A stretch of DNA of 64,000 bases from Phytoseiulus persimilis (lineage: Eukaryota > Arthropoda > Arachnida > Mesostigmata > Phytoseiidae), in assembly GCA_037576195.1 (NCBI GenBank), contig CM075103.1:33812723-33876722 (forward strand), given 5' to 3'. The position numbers and the translations under genes are program-made. The notes under the pieces were generated by a model. It had not been told where the DNA came from, made no database searches, and saw only the letters and a list, made by a program, of their open reading frames with translations. This document shows positions 30,761-41,214 of the stretch, one piece after another (position 1 is the stretch's first letter; every line of letters starts with the position of its first letter).

Positions 30761-30871
30761 AAATGAAATTATACATGGTACCAGTCGGCCGCGCTGTGCG
30801 CGGTTGAACGGCGTTCCCTGGCATCGAGGCACTTTTCTCTCTCTTCACTGGGTCAGCATTCAGCATCATGG

Positions 30872-31285
30872 TTTCAAAAAGTATCGTCAGATTGGTCTCG
30901 TGATCACCCTTCCAGAGTTGAAAAGTAATGGTAAGATTGGTCTCGGAATCACCCCTCCAGAGTTAGGAAGGAATGGTCAGATTGGTCCCGGTATCACCCC
31001 TCCAGAGTTGGAGAGTAATTCTTAGATTGGTTCCGGAATCACCCCTCCAGAGTTGAAAAGTAATGCTCAACTTGGTCTCGGAATAACCTCTCCTGGTTTC
31101 GAAGAGTATGGTCAGATTGGTATCGGAATCACCCCTCCAACTTTTGAAAAGAATGATCAAATTGGTTTCGGAATAATCTCTCCTGGCTTCCAAGAGTATG
31201 GTCAGATTGGTCTCGGAATCACCTCTCCAGGTTCTGAGAAGTACGGTCACATTCGTTTCGGGATCACCCCTCTGGACTCTCACGT
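30872..31285 (+). repeat. 45-bp minisatellite, about nine units, translating as a 15-residue repeat
   Basis: The unit is about 45 bp, with core CAGATTGGTCTCGGAATCAC and then CCCTCCAGAGTTGAAAAG. Because 45 is divisible by three, the plus strand stays open for long stretches and reads repeats like QIGLGITPPELESNG, with a single TAG near 31023. The minus strand is also open. Units differ by 10-20%, so the array is not freshly expanded. It abuts the truncated Tigger transposase at about 31286, and two to three related units lie at 40205-40340. Confidence 0.9.
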
Positions 31286-32093
31286 CGGGAAGGAAAGTGT
31301 GATCATACCATTCCCTGAAGATGTCACTCGTCATCCAAACCTTCTTCTGGCCCTTGTTGACCACTGGAACACTCGTTCCCCGGAAGCATCTCGGATCCTG
31401 TGATTTTCCAATAACGATCATTGGAATTTTATGATTCCCAGTCATGTTAGCGCACACCATGGCAGTGATCCGCTCCTTGCTACTTTCGTGCCCTGGAACA
31501 GATTGTTCTCAACGAGATGCCAGGGATTTGCTTGGCAACGCTTTGTAGACCAGTCCAGTTTCATCTGCGTTGAAGACAAAATCAGGATCATACCCCTCAG
31601 ATGCTACGAGCGCTCTGAAGTCGTTTCCAAATGACTCAGCTGCTTCTGCGTTCGCAGGAACTCTTTCACCTTCGAGTCCCCGTTGGCGTATCCCATGTCG
31701 TTGCTTGAACTCTCCCAACCAAACCTGGCTCGCCTTGAAATTAGGGTCTCCTCCGAGTCGTTGATTCAGGCTCAATGCTTTCTCACAGATAACATAGCCC
31801 GACACAGGGAATCCGAGCCTCCGTTTCTGTTCGAACCATATGATCAAGGCTGCCTCCAAAACTTCATTCTCAGGTTTCTTCATAGCCTTAGCATTGGCGC
31901 GTCCACGATGTTCGTTTACTGCCTGCGCGTAATTCTTCAGGCTTTGCGCATCCTTCTTCATTCGCGGTATGGCAGAAACGGAGACATTGTACCTCGTGGC
32001 TAGGACTCCAACCTGTGTGCCTTCTTGCAGAGATTGGATGATGGCCAATTTATCTTGAATGCTCAGTATCGTTCTGGGCTTTCTTTGAGACAT
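31286..32093 (-). pseudogene. Tigger/pogo-type transposase, truncated
   Basis: ATG at 32093 begins MSQRKPRTILSIQDKLAII, the CENP-B-type helix-turn-helix of pogo/Tigger transposases. SASQVW-like KASQVWLGEFKQRHGI (second DNA-binding half) follows, then DFVFNADETGLVYKALPSK with the first catalytic Asp. A TGA at 31509 interrupts, and 16 codons later the same frame continues MVCANMTGNHKIPMIVIGKS, NKGQKKVWMTSDIFREWYD. The second and third catalytic Asp should come next but are replaced by the 45-bp minisatellite. The element therefore has a premature stop and lacks most of its catalytic core. The N-terminal frame extends upstream to 32297, but homology starts at the ATG. Confidence 0.9.
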
Positions 32094-32514
32094 AGTCTCC
32101 ACGCACCAGAACTCGATGACTGAAGAGGCAAGAGCACGATGCGTGTTGTCACTCCGGATGCTCGAAACGCAATGCGACGAAAGCAATCTCGACATGCCGT
32201 CACATTCATGAAGCTTTCTCGTAGCCATCTCAAAGCTCGGGCTCGGAGCCCTTGCGAAAGAGTTGTGTTGACAAGACAAAATTATTTTATTATGCATTCA
32301 ACTGAACTTCTGCTAAACCTATATACTCTTTCGAATATTTTATGAACGATCCGAAGGACTTTGGATCCAGGAAAGGCTCGAAGAATCTTATTCTGTTTGG
32401 AGCATGCTGTACCTCAAAACCTCGATTATATCAACTCCGATGAATGAACCTCGATCATTTCAATACCTCTATTATATCAAACCTCGATTAACTCAACGAA
32501 TTCTGACATCCATT

Positions 32515-32542
32515 ATTGATATCATCGAGGTTTTACTCTATA
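32515..32542 (-). repeat. Terminal inverted repeat end of the Tigger element
   Basis: On the minus strand the sequence TAGAGTAAAACCTCGATGAT resembles Tigger/pogo termini (CAGTAAAACCTCGATTAT-like), with TA at the boundary as expected for a TA target duplication. Short AACCTCGATTA words recur at 32416-32500 and are probably subterminal repeats. The opposite end is not visible; it may have been lost with the minisatellite junction. Confidence 0.6.
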
Positions 32543-33677
32543 TGTAAAGGTCATACGCATTTCATAGGGCCCTGTTCGTGCTTTGTGAGAGAAGCCCATT
32601 CCATCGACCGCCGATGTCTCTGAGACACTGCAACGTCAGATGGAACGAATCGTGCAATCAAGCAAACGGAACTTGGGGAAAACTGATGATAACGAACTCA
32701 TCGACGCCAATTTCAGCAACGAACGATCAAGTTGCCGTCCGGGGCAGCTTTTTCCCTGTGAAAAATGAACTCGGACACTCCCCGGTGCTCACCCACCTGG
32801 TATGGCCCTCGCGGGTCATACCAGAGTACAGTCCCGTGGTTGGTACCCTCACTTTTGCGCATGAATTCACCTTCTCGATTCATCGTGACGACTTATGACA
32901 GGGGAGCCTCTTCCTGCGTCCTGTATGACGCATTGCCTTTCCCTAACGGCCACATGAAGCTCCGGGGTACTCGAACGCTATTCGGACTTACTTCGTCGAA
33001 TCGTATCTGGAGCCCTCAGTGAAATCGGCCTCTTTCACGTTGAATGAGTTTATGAGTTTATTCCCTTCTTTTTGAAGGTATCAGATAGCCCATACATGAA
33101 TGTAATACAATTATTTAGTTCATCGCGACCGGAACAGATCAGCCAACGGGACTCAGACGAGACACTTACGATCCCGCTCAGTCCTTCGGATGCGAAGCTG
33201 TTGATAATTGACTGTTTTTGTGGTTCCCAGCCATGAATTACAGAAATACATGGGATGTCTCAATAACACGGCTGAGGTAGAAGTTTCTCAAGTGAGCAGT
33301 TGAGGCTTTCGCGCCTCACATTATTTGAATCACATGAGTTCTCTCCAACGGTCCTTTCCACCTCACCCTCAGATCCTCCAAGCGCCGCCATCTTGCAAGG
33401 CTACCGATCGACCGCCTCCCCCGTAACCGGGAGTGGAACGAAAAAATCGCAGCGGGAGGCCTTTAAGAATTTTCCGAAGCGAGGGAGAGGGTCTAGCCGG
33501 ATAAGGTAGGGTTAGGTGCCCCACCTCGACGGATCTTCTTGAAAACGACAGGATCGTGTTCTCTATGTGGAAGAACGTATTCCTGAAGTTTTCAGCCTTT
33601 TCCGTTACCTAGATCCAAATCTATTAACATTAATTGAAAATAGTTCAATTAAATCCGCATGGTCAGGAGCAAACTTA
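32543..33677. other. No recognisable gene
   Basis: Only short ORFs without motifs are present. Nothing here matches another part of the window by eye. Confidence 0.35.
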
Positions 33678-34420
33678 AAATCGTTATATCTCGAGAACCG
33701 TTGGGCGTACAGCGTCGAACGACAACTTTTTGGAAAGCTTTGGATCAGATCGCATGATTTCGAAGGCATCAAAAATCAAGGGTTTCCCAATTTAGACGGT
33801 TGATACCCTTCCCGTGGCAGGCTAAGAATCGGAGAAAACCAGAATGTAGCCCCAAGTACCCTCTTCCTACTCAAGAAGTTTCATCCAAATCGAAGCTTAG
33901 CCTTCGGAGCTATCGCTCCGAGTAGGTAACCGACCAGGCCCCTCTCTCACTTTGGAGTCCGCACTCTTTTCCTTGGACTCTCCCTCCCCCCCGCGGCTTA
34001 CAGCCGTTGCGCCCGGGCGGTCAGCTATGCGCAGGTGCTCGAGCCTAGAGTGTATGCATGTTTTGAGCGCCGACTTCATCACCAGAGAGCTCAAGGCGGG
34101 GGCGGGGGTCCAAAAAAATCGGAGGGTCGACCGGGGAAAAAAATATTCTCGGCGAAAGAAGAAGCGCCTCTTTTTTTTGGATTTTTTGTCGCAAAACTTT
34201 CGACTCTCAGTGACCTTTCGATTCAGCTCAACTCCAGAGTGCGCACTCGACGTTATCTATTTTCGCATCGGTCTCGAATTCATCGATTTTAAAGGTATGC
34301 GTCCATCTTCGATCCAAACGGTAGCTCTCTTCTTTAGCTTTCCAAAAATAACTCGATCGGCGCTGTAACCCATCTGGGAGCCGAGATATGAGCCTTTGAA
34401 GTTGACCAAGTTTTGTCAGG
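33678..34420. repeat. Pair of diverged repeats in inverted orientation (33678-33780 and 34268-34420)
   Basis: The plus strand near 33680 reads AAAATCGTTATATCTCGAGA, then GGGCGTACAGCGTCGAACGA and TTTTTGGAAAGCTTTGGATC. The reverse complement of 34268-34420 gives the same order with substitutions: CATATCTCGGCTCCC, GGTTACAGCGCCGATCGA, TTTTTGGAAAGCT, and a GATCG word before an AAAATCGAT end. They are diverged members of one family of unknown nature. Between them is unassigned sequence with homopolymer runs near 34116-34190. Confidence 0.6.
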
Positions 34421-34429
34421 AGTAGTGCA

Positions 34430-34769
34430 AAATCCACGGGGCCACTAATGGCCGAGACCCTTTCGAAATCCTTCTTCAGCTCCCCGTATAGAAACGCCGT
34501 GGTTACATCAAACTGTCCAAGATGTAGCCCTTTGTTCGCTGCTACGCTGAGAATGGAGCGTATGGTTGCCAGCTTGGCAACAGGGCTGAAAGTCTCTTTA
34601 TAGTCCATTCCGAATCTCTGACTGAACTCTTTTACCACCAATCTGGCTTTATACCTCTCAATCTTTCCATCCTGAGTTTCATTCACTCGAAACACCCGTT
34701 TACATGGGAGCGCCTTGGCTCCTTGTGGAAGATCTACCACGTCCCATGTCTCATGGGGATCCTCGCCTG
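34430..34769 (-). pseudogene. Copia reverse transcriptase, N-terminal piece only
   Basis: The minus strand reads HETWDVVDLPQGAKALPCKR, YKARLVVKEFSQRFGMDYKE, TFSPVAKLATIRSILSVAAN and GQFDVTTAFLYGEL, the standard start of a Ty1/Copia RT including motif A (QFDVTTAFL). Similarity stops near 34470, where the inverted repeat family at 34268-34420 begins. Motifs B and C, RNase H and the 3' LTR are missing. It connects with the integrase at 35073 once the SINE insertion is removed. Confidence 0.85.
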
Positions 34770-34785
34770 GCTTCAGCTCAGCCTT

Positions 34786-35056
34786 TGTTTCCCGGCTGAA
34801 CCTCTCAACCAGCCCTCAGGAGTGTCCCGGGATCACCTTTCGGTATTGCTTCAGTAACACTCCCTATCGCCTCGCAAATCCCATTGCGGGCGGTGGGCTT
34901 GGGTCTCAAGATGGTTCAGATTTAATTCTGATATAAATTAAATCCTCTTTTTACCACATAAGAAATTTTTGTTGTCAGTCGGGGATCGAACCCGCGATTG
35001 CTAGCTTAGCGTGACACCCAAGGCGTTGGTTTATGCCACACGGCCAACGAGCCGAC
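34786..35056 (-). mobile_element. tRNA-derived SINE inserted in the Copia element
   Basis: A 271-bp segment is bounded by the 16-bp direct repeat GCTTCAGCTCAGCCTT (34770-34785 and 35057-35072), a target-primed insertion duplication. On the minus strand its head reads GTTGGCCGTGTGGCATAAAC, with an A-box-like TGGCCGTGTGG (35046-35036). About 44 bases later GGTTCGATCCC (34992-34982) is a perfect RNA polymerase III B box. The first 80 bases fit a degenerate tRNA shape, followed by an unrelated body. The insertion falls between the Copia integrase and RT regions, so it is younger than the Copia copy. Confidence 0.85.
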
Positions 35057-35072
35057 GCTTCAGCTCAGCCTT

Positions 35073-35721
35073 GTCTTTCTTTTCTTCTTCGTCTTCTTCT
35101 ATTTTTCCGTGCTCCTCCTCCACTATGTCTCTGAGCGGCAACCTTACTCGCACTCCGCACTCTAGGAGTCTTTCCTGAAACTCGACATCACTTGAGACAA
35201 CAACTCTTTGGACATTCTGAACATACACCCTGTACCACTCATCGCCATCGTAACCAACAAGGAACCCTTTCACTGCATTCTTGTCCATTTTCCGGCGCTT
35301 CTGTTTCGGAACTTGAACGAAACACATGCACGCAATAACCCGTAGGTGAGAAATGCGAGCCTTCTTCAGCATCCACATTTCAAGATGAGTGAAACCTGCG
35401 ACAGAAGAGTTTCCGGTTCTGTTCAGAATATAAATCGCCGTACGTACAAACTCTTCCCATATTGCAGACGGAAAACTGATATCCTGATTTCCGTACCTGA
35501 AAGTCTTTGCCATTTCTATCACTGTGCGATTTTCTCTCTCACTTGCGCCATTCTGTTCGGGTCAGAAGGGAGCCGTCAACCTCTGGAAGATCCCAGCACT
35601 TGCTAGGATTCTTCCGACCTCTGAGTTGTCGATCTCCCCTCCCATCGCTGAGAAACTCTGTGACCTTCTGTCCAATGGTATTTGCGTGAGCTAGTACAGC
35701 CTTTAGTGGTTCAGACACCTC
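35073..35721 (-). pseudogene. Copia integrase, C-terminal half (frameshifted)
   Basis: Directly after the stop at 35722 the same frame resumes with EVSEPLKAVLAHANTIGQKV and TEFLSDG (second catalytic Asp). A one-base shift then gives GGEIDNSEVGRILASAGIFQ, and after a stop PEQNGASERENRTVIEMAK follows with the catalytic Glu. The remainder to 35073 is the integrase C-terminal region: FPSAIWEEFVRTAIYILNRT, an MCFVQVPKQKRRKMDKNAVK segment, and an acidic/lysine-rich tail. Two stops and one frameshift confirm decay. Confidence 0.85.
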
Positions 35722-37420
35722 TCACTTGTGTTTCAAGAAAAAACCATACTCGAAACGTGTGAAGTCATCCTTGAAGATGACAGCGAACCTGTTCTTGGCC
35801 AGTGACCCATCGAAACGACCCACGACATCTGCTGACACAAGTTCTCCCGGCTTGACCGACCTTTTCCTGGTACCAAACTTTAACCGATGAAACTTTCCGT
35901 AAATACACGGCTCACACGGCTCTTTGTCCAACTTGACCTCCATGCCGAGCTCCCTTCTCAGAAGATTTCTCACATGCCTTTTATCTTGATGACCCCATCT
36001 TTCATGGTATAGTTGCAACATATCTCTCTTCTCAGCTACGTGAGAGTTAACTTGACACGTACTCCGAGTACGCACAGACTCCAAGTGCGCTTCATACAAC
36101 GAACCGCCGCAACGGTACCCACGAACATTTACTTGACCATTTTCGAAATTGCAAAATTCTGACTCCGACACAAACTTGCTGTTAGCGTTTCGATCATGTG
36201 CAGCAAGTACAGAGAAGAGGTTTTTTGAAACTCTCGGTACGTGCCAGACATCATGGAGCATGATCACCTCACCAGTATGTGTGCGAACGGGAATGACATT
36301 TCTACCAACTGCTTGGAACGATTCTCCTCCAGCAGCTTTCACACAATGAGACTCATCAAGTCTAAAAAAACTAATGAAGTATTCCGCACAGTGGGTCACG
36401 TGCTGGGTCGCGCCATTGTCCGCCCACCAACGATCCGCCTCAGCTGAAGTCTCGAAACATTCCATATCTGAGAGAGTTAGAACCATGTTTCTCTGCACCT
36501 CGTTTGCCACTCTTCCGGGCTTACCATCTGCGATCCATTTTCGACATTGCCGCACCCAGTGCCCTCTTTTCTTGCAATAGTTGCAAAGCTCATTCTGCCT
36601 CTTCCGATTCAGCTGCCTGGAATCCCCGTTGCCCCCAATGTTTTCATTGGATACGGTGGAAAAGTGAACAGCGCTGCGACCACCTCCGGAACCCAAGTGT
36701 GGACTTGATTGCCGATGGAGAGAAAACGCTCCCGTCTTTTCTGATTCCGTTCCAGTCTTGAAATTTCTCTCATGCATGCATAACTGGCTGATCAGATCAT
36801 CGAAGCCTTTCTCAGAATCCTTGGGCAACAACATCCAGCCTGAACGGAAGTTTTCGAAATTGGACGGCAAAATCTGCAACGTCTTGCACACTAGCATTAA
36901 CTCTGGAAGAGGACTGTCCTTTCTAACTCGCAGACCATTATTAAGTTCGGTAAAGACATTGGACTCTTTAGCTGTATGAGTTGATACGTCATCATTCTGA
37001 GACCAATCGAATGCAAAGAACTTGGTGCATATTTTGAAGAGTTGATCCTCCCACGAGGCCTCATGAAGCTTCTTGAGTGCATCCCTCGCATTTTTGGCAG
37101 TCTCTTTATCCATAATATTTCGATAAACAGTATCTTTCACAGCACTCGAGATTAATGTCTCCGCATAACTGTCAGCTTTCGGACACTTTGCAGACTTTGC
37201 CTGGTAGTCTCTCTGTTCTTCAGCAGATGCATCCTCATTGAGACACGTTGGCCTCACTAACTTGCCGTCTATGACATCTAGAGCTCCCTCATGGTAGTCC
37301 AGCAGATCTCGCATCTTCCGTTTCCAAAAAGGCCAGTCTGTTTCCCAGCGAGTGGTTTTACGTGCTTTGCTATATCCATCTTGTTGATCGCTTAACTTTT
37401 CTGGGAACTTCGGAACTTGT
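35722..37420 (-). pseudogene. Copia gag, protease and integrase N-terminal half
   Basis: The ATG at 37314 is internal. The gag frame begins upstream, with DWPFWKRKMRDLLDYHEGAL, and appears to have a shift near 37370. In order after that: gag helices (LEVILSSAVKD-like), a single CCHC knuckle CNYCKKRGHWVRQC near residue 243, protease WWADNGATQHVTH near 296 (DNGA where Copia usually has DSGA), pre-integrase RWGHQDKRHVRNLL near 440 with CEPCIYGKF, and integrase SADVVGRFDG with the first catalytic Asp near 492. The frame ends FFLKHK at a TGA that interrupts the integrase. The downstream half is at 35073-35721. Confidence 0.9.
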
Positions 37421-37433
37421 CACACCAATAGTC

Positions 37434-37448
37434 CTAGGCCCATAACTA
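37434..37448 (-). other. Probable Copia primer site (initiator tRNA-Met anticodon arm)
   Basis: The plus strand CTAGGCCCATAACTA matches 13 of 15 bases of the initiator tRNA-Met anticodon stem-loop CTGGGCCCATAACCC. Drosophila copia is known to prime from an internal fragment of that tRNA. The position, just before gag on the minus strand, fits. The adjoining 5' LTR could not be delimited because no second LTR is present. Confidence 0.55.
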
Positions 37449-37454
37449 TAACGT

Positions 37455-38455
37455 TTGAATAATCACCGATTCAAAACTGAAGATCATCAGTTATCAGAGA
37501 AAATGGATTCTGCTAACTGGATCCTAATGTCTTTCAACGTTCAAAGTTTGCCACCACACGCATTGAGTATCACAAGCGACAAAGTCTACATGCGATCCAC
37601 AATTCTCCGTCCTCTCCGGAAATAGTTGCCTCGTTTTTCTGTAGGTGTTTCGAAAACACCGTACTATTAAATTCATTCATCGACGAATTTAACCTGTATC
37701 CCGACTTGACGTTCGGTTCCTCGCATTTTTCATCCACAGGTAGAACCGTTCCTGTTTTTTTTTTCTCAGAAAACTCTCTCCACGGGAATTCTACTCCGGA
37801 GCTTCTGCATCTCAACACTTTTTTTCATAGGATCACAGACACACGGATACGATGCAACCGCTCGCCCAACCATAGCGCGACGATACTCCTACCGTTCGAA
37901 ATGCGTCCGTCGACAACTTCGAGGTTCGCAGAGTGACAGCAAGAGCGCATTTGGAACTTCTACGAACACACGAGCTTCGGAAGGTTTTTGAGCGAATGAA
38001 GCCAAATCGTTGACGGAGAACTTCGTTGAGGGACGGCCACTGCTCCGAGACCGCGAGCAATCCGACGTGAAGTCAGGCCGATGTCCCTACATCATTCCAG
38101 GGCGGCCATCTGCTCGCAGATGCGAGTTTGGGAGCTCCTGCAGGAAATGAAATCGGGAAACCGGTTTCGCTGTGGCATTGGTATGGGGCTTCTGCAGGCT
38201 CAGCATCCTATCTGGAAGTCTCGTTGGTGTTTCGTCGCCGCAACCGTGCGGCTCATGCGGTTGCGGCGCTGGACACTGAACGTAGGCGTTCTCGAGGAAC
38301 TTGCGGAGACAAATCGTGGGGGTTTCCGGGGACTAGAGGGTCGGTGATTCCTCAATGCAGAGGATTTCGCTGGCTCAGCGGATCATCAGGTGGTACATGT
38401 TGACATGTACAAGGTATTCTCTTTCTCTCTCTCGGATGCGGATGTTTCGTTTTCC
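37455..38455. other. No recognisable gene; may include a solo Copia 5' LTR
   Basis: Sequence immediately right of the primer site begins TGAATAATCACC, compatible with the TG...CA rule for an LTR end, but no partner exists to confirm it. ORFs between 37700 and 38450 show no recognised motif. Confidence 0.35.
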
Positions 38456-39280
38456 TCTGCCAAGAAGTTGAGCTCCTGTTCGACGCCCTGTTCCTCCCTC
38501 CTCCCGGCTTCAAGGAGACCAAACCAGCGCTCCGGCTCTGCTCAGCGTGGAGTGGTGGTTGGTGCAGCAGAGGTGCTCAGCACCCGCAAGCTCGGTAGGA
38601 TCTGGAGTTTGCAGCGTTTGCATTCAGCAACGCTTGTTCCTGGAAAATGCTGTCGCAGTCAGAGGAGCAGATCCTGCTGAATACGAGTTGTGCGACCTTG
38701 AAGCTCCCCCAGAGGGCGACTTGGAAGAAAGCAGAAAAGTTCTCGTCGAAGCCTTCGTCATACTGAGAATCGATGTTTGGGAAACAATTCTTGCCTGGCG
38801 GAGAGCGCTCCGGAGTTCGAAACTCCGCGAGCCATCGCAACATGTAGGACGAACGGCCGGCCGGGGATGGAGGACCGGGACACGATGGGCTCGCAGCCTT
38901 CAATGCTTGATGACACTCCCAGGCCATCAACTCAGTAGACTTGGCGAGTCGTTGGCGCTTTCCTGTTGTGCTCGGACTCCTCGAGTTTCATCTGAAAATC
39001 CGATGCACATTTGAAAACGCAATCTAGTTGGCCGCCCGTGGAGTCGGCGTTCTTCCGGGAAGCCAGAGCTGAAGACATTCTAGATCCTGATCGACGTGAA
39101 GCTCGATCCGAAGTTAAGAGCACCCGCTTGTAGCTCACTGGAAAGATGGATCGCTGAAGTGGCCTATTCTCATTAATGATGATCGTGATGTTGAGTTAAA
39201 ACAGAGAGTCGTAGATCTTCAGCGCTGCTTGAGGTGCAGTGAAAGCTCCACAGTAGGGTAAATCTATTTTTTTTCCCGAA
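38456..39280. repeat. Unknown dispersed repeat, copy 1
   Basis: This matches 52697-53600 in the same orientation over most of its length, for example AACCAGCGCTCCGGCTCTGC, GCAACGCTTGT, TGAAGCTCCCCC and GGCGGAGAGCGCT. Divergence is considerable, and an insertion of about 90 bp distinguishes copy 2. Neither strand keeps a common reading frame across both copies, so I cannot assign a protein. The word GAGCTCCTGTTCGACGCCCTG-like near 38471 recurs as GAGCTCTTGTTCGACGCCC near 48957. Confidence 0.65.
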
Positions 39281-40204
39281 ATCGCAAACTACCCAGTGCT
39301 GAAATCATGTAATTGGTGGGGTTATCAACCAGAAAAAAAATGCTCTGTGGGTGACATCTTCAGTCTGCTTGTTTGACTCAAAGTTTCGCTGTTCCATGAG
39401 AAAAGATCGAAAGCTTCCTGCATCTTCACGTGGAGCAGCGGAACTTTCGTTTCTCTATCCCGGGCATACACTGGAGCAGTCCGGTACAGTTTCCCAAAGG
39501 TCTAGGTATCGCGAATGACAGCTTGCAGGCGCGCCTGGCCTTGCACCCTTTTCCCCAAGCGTGGAAACTCCACTTGACTGCGCCGCGCGGCGGCTCTCAT
39601 GTCGTCAGCGAAGTGCCTGTCGACGTTCCCAAGAAAGCGAACTTCAACAAATCCTTGTTGTTGTTGTTGAGTTGATGAGCAGTGCGACCGAGAATCCCAA
39701 CATGCCGGAGAAGTTTTCCGTGCATCTGCCTACGAGTAGTGAAGAAGTCAATCGGAACGGCCGACAATGGCATTTTCTGGAACAAAATCTCAATCTGCAG
39801 TGCTTGAGCATAACAAAATATCTGCCAACATATCTGAGTGTCATCAGGTGTTTCAATCATGCGCAAGCCGAAAGAAAGGCTTCCATGGCCGGGAGAAATT
39901 CGTCTATGAAGGAAGTAGCAATAACCGTCTGAGAGGAAGTTGGAAGCTCATGGCATCGGGCATCGATCCCAACGATTCCTGCACAGGGGATTGGAACCGG
40001 GATATTCGATGAAGACATCAAGATGCAGAAATTGAACAAGTCTCACACTCGGTGGACGCATATTTGACGTCCCCTCTTGCGTGCACGGATTACGCCTATT
40101 GTAAATGTGCTGTAAAAATCCCTGTTATGCAAAGAGAGTTTCTGAAAGATTAAAGAGGACAAAGGAAAATGGACATCGGGATCTCGACAGTGCATTGCCC
40201 GAAG
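39281..40204. other. No recognisable gene
   Basis: A minus-strand frame at 39597-39866 (89 codons, includes WQIFCYAQALQIEILFQ) is hydrophobic, but I do not recognise it. A short GTT microsatellite lies at 39655-39672. Nothing else stands out. Confidence 0.35.
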
Positions 40205-40340
40205 AGCAGAGAGTGCTTTTGGAAAGTATGGTCAGACTGGTTCTGAAAATACCCCTCTGGCTTTTGAAAAGTATGGTCAGACTGGTCCTGGAATCACCCC
40301 TCCAGACTTGGATGAGTATGGTCAGACTCTTTAAGGGGGT
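40205..40340 (+). repeat. Short array of the 45-bp minisatellite family
   Basis: Two and a half to three units of the repeat seen at 30872-31285, with AAGTATGGTCAGACTGGT at 45-bp spacing followed by CCCCTCCAGACTTGG. This second locus shows that the repeat is dispersed, not private to the Tigger locus. Confidence 0.85.
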
Positions 40341-41214
40341 GGGGAAGGATATCCGATGACGATGAGGCCTAGGAGGCTGGCTGGCGTCATATCGGGGCGG
40401 TGCACCTTATCGTCAGGATTTGCATGCAGTTAAAAGTTTGGAGGGGGTCAGAGTTGGGGTAAATGGCGAGGGGGGAGGGTGGGTGGCCTATGTCCTTCGC
40501 AGTGAGCCGCCCTACATTACGCAGTTTGTTCCAATTCGATCCGATCAATAACGCATTCAGAGCAGTCGAGTGCCTCTACTATGTGTGCGATGATTCCTCG
40601 TTCTTTTTGGAACTACAATATCGGTCAAGAGTTCTTTTTCCGACGAACCCTTCCACCATTCCTTATCGAGCTCATTGCTCAGCGTATCCACATATTTCTA
40701 GTAGCTTCTGAGACCCATCCTTGCCTCGCTGGTTGATAGTTCTTTCTGGATGCTGTTCCGGCTATGGAGGTCGTCGCTAGATTACTCTGTGTGCTTGCTT
40801 GGTCCTCGTGGATTCGTTGAGATCTTCCTGCTCGTCTCCGAAGTTCCAGTGCTTGTTCAGAAGTTCCCCGAGTTCCAGGATTTCCTGGCTCCTAAATCGG
40901 AGCTGCTACTGCTCGCACTGGACATTTTGTGATTGTACGCTGATTCAGTCTACCGAGGACGGTCTTGCCTAAACTGCTTGCTCTACCACGCATGGGCGTG
41001 ATCAGATTTCTGATGGCCTGCTAGTCGATCCGAGATTCACTGTTGTTGCTTCGACTTTGAGGGTCCGCCAACTTGAATTCGAGTCTTGAACTGAGCACTG
41101 CGCTTGAACGTCGGTGGGCGACATGCCGGGCCGGTGGGCCTAGTGGCGCTGATCGGATGAGATGGGAATAGCACTCGTGGAACTTGTCCGCGAACGGTAA
41201 AGGGTTGTTCTCGT

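Noticed and set aside
34965-35046. A possible genuine tRNA gene on the minus strand.
   Set aside because: The acceptor and D-arm pairing is poor, and the segment is the head of a 271-bp insertion with a 16-bp target duplication, so a SINE is the better reading.
39597-39866. An 89-codon hydrophobic minus-strand frame, considered as a chemoreceptor-like exon.
   Set aside because: No diagnostic motif, no splice context I could defend, and only one short segment; left as unassigned.
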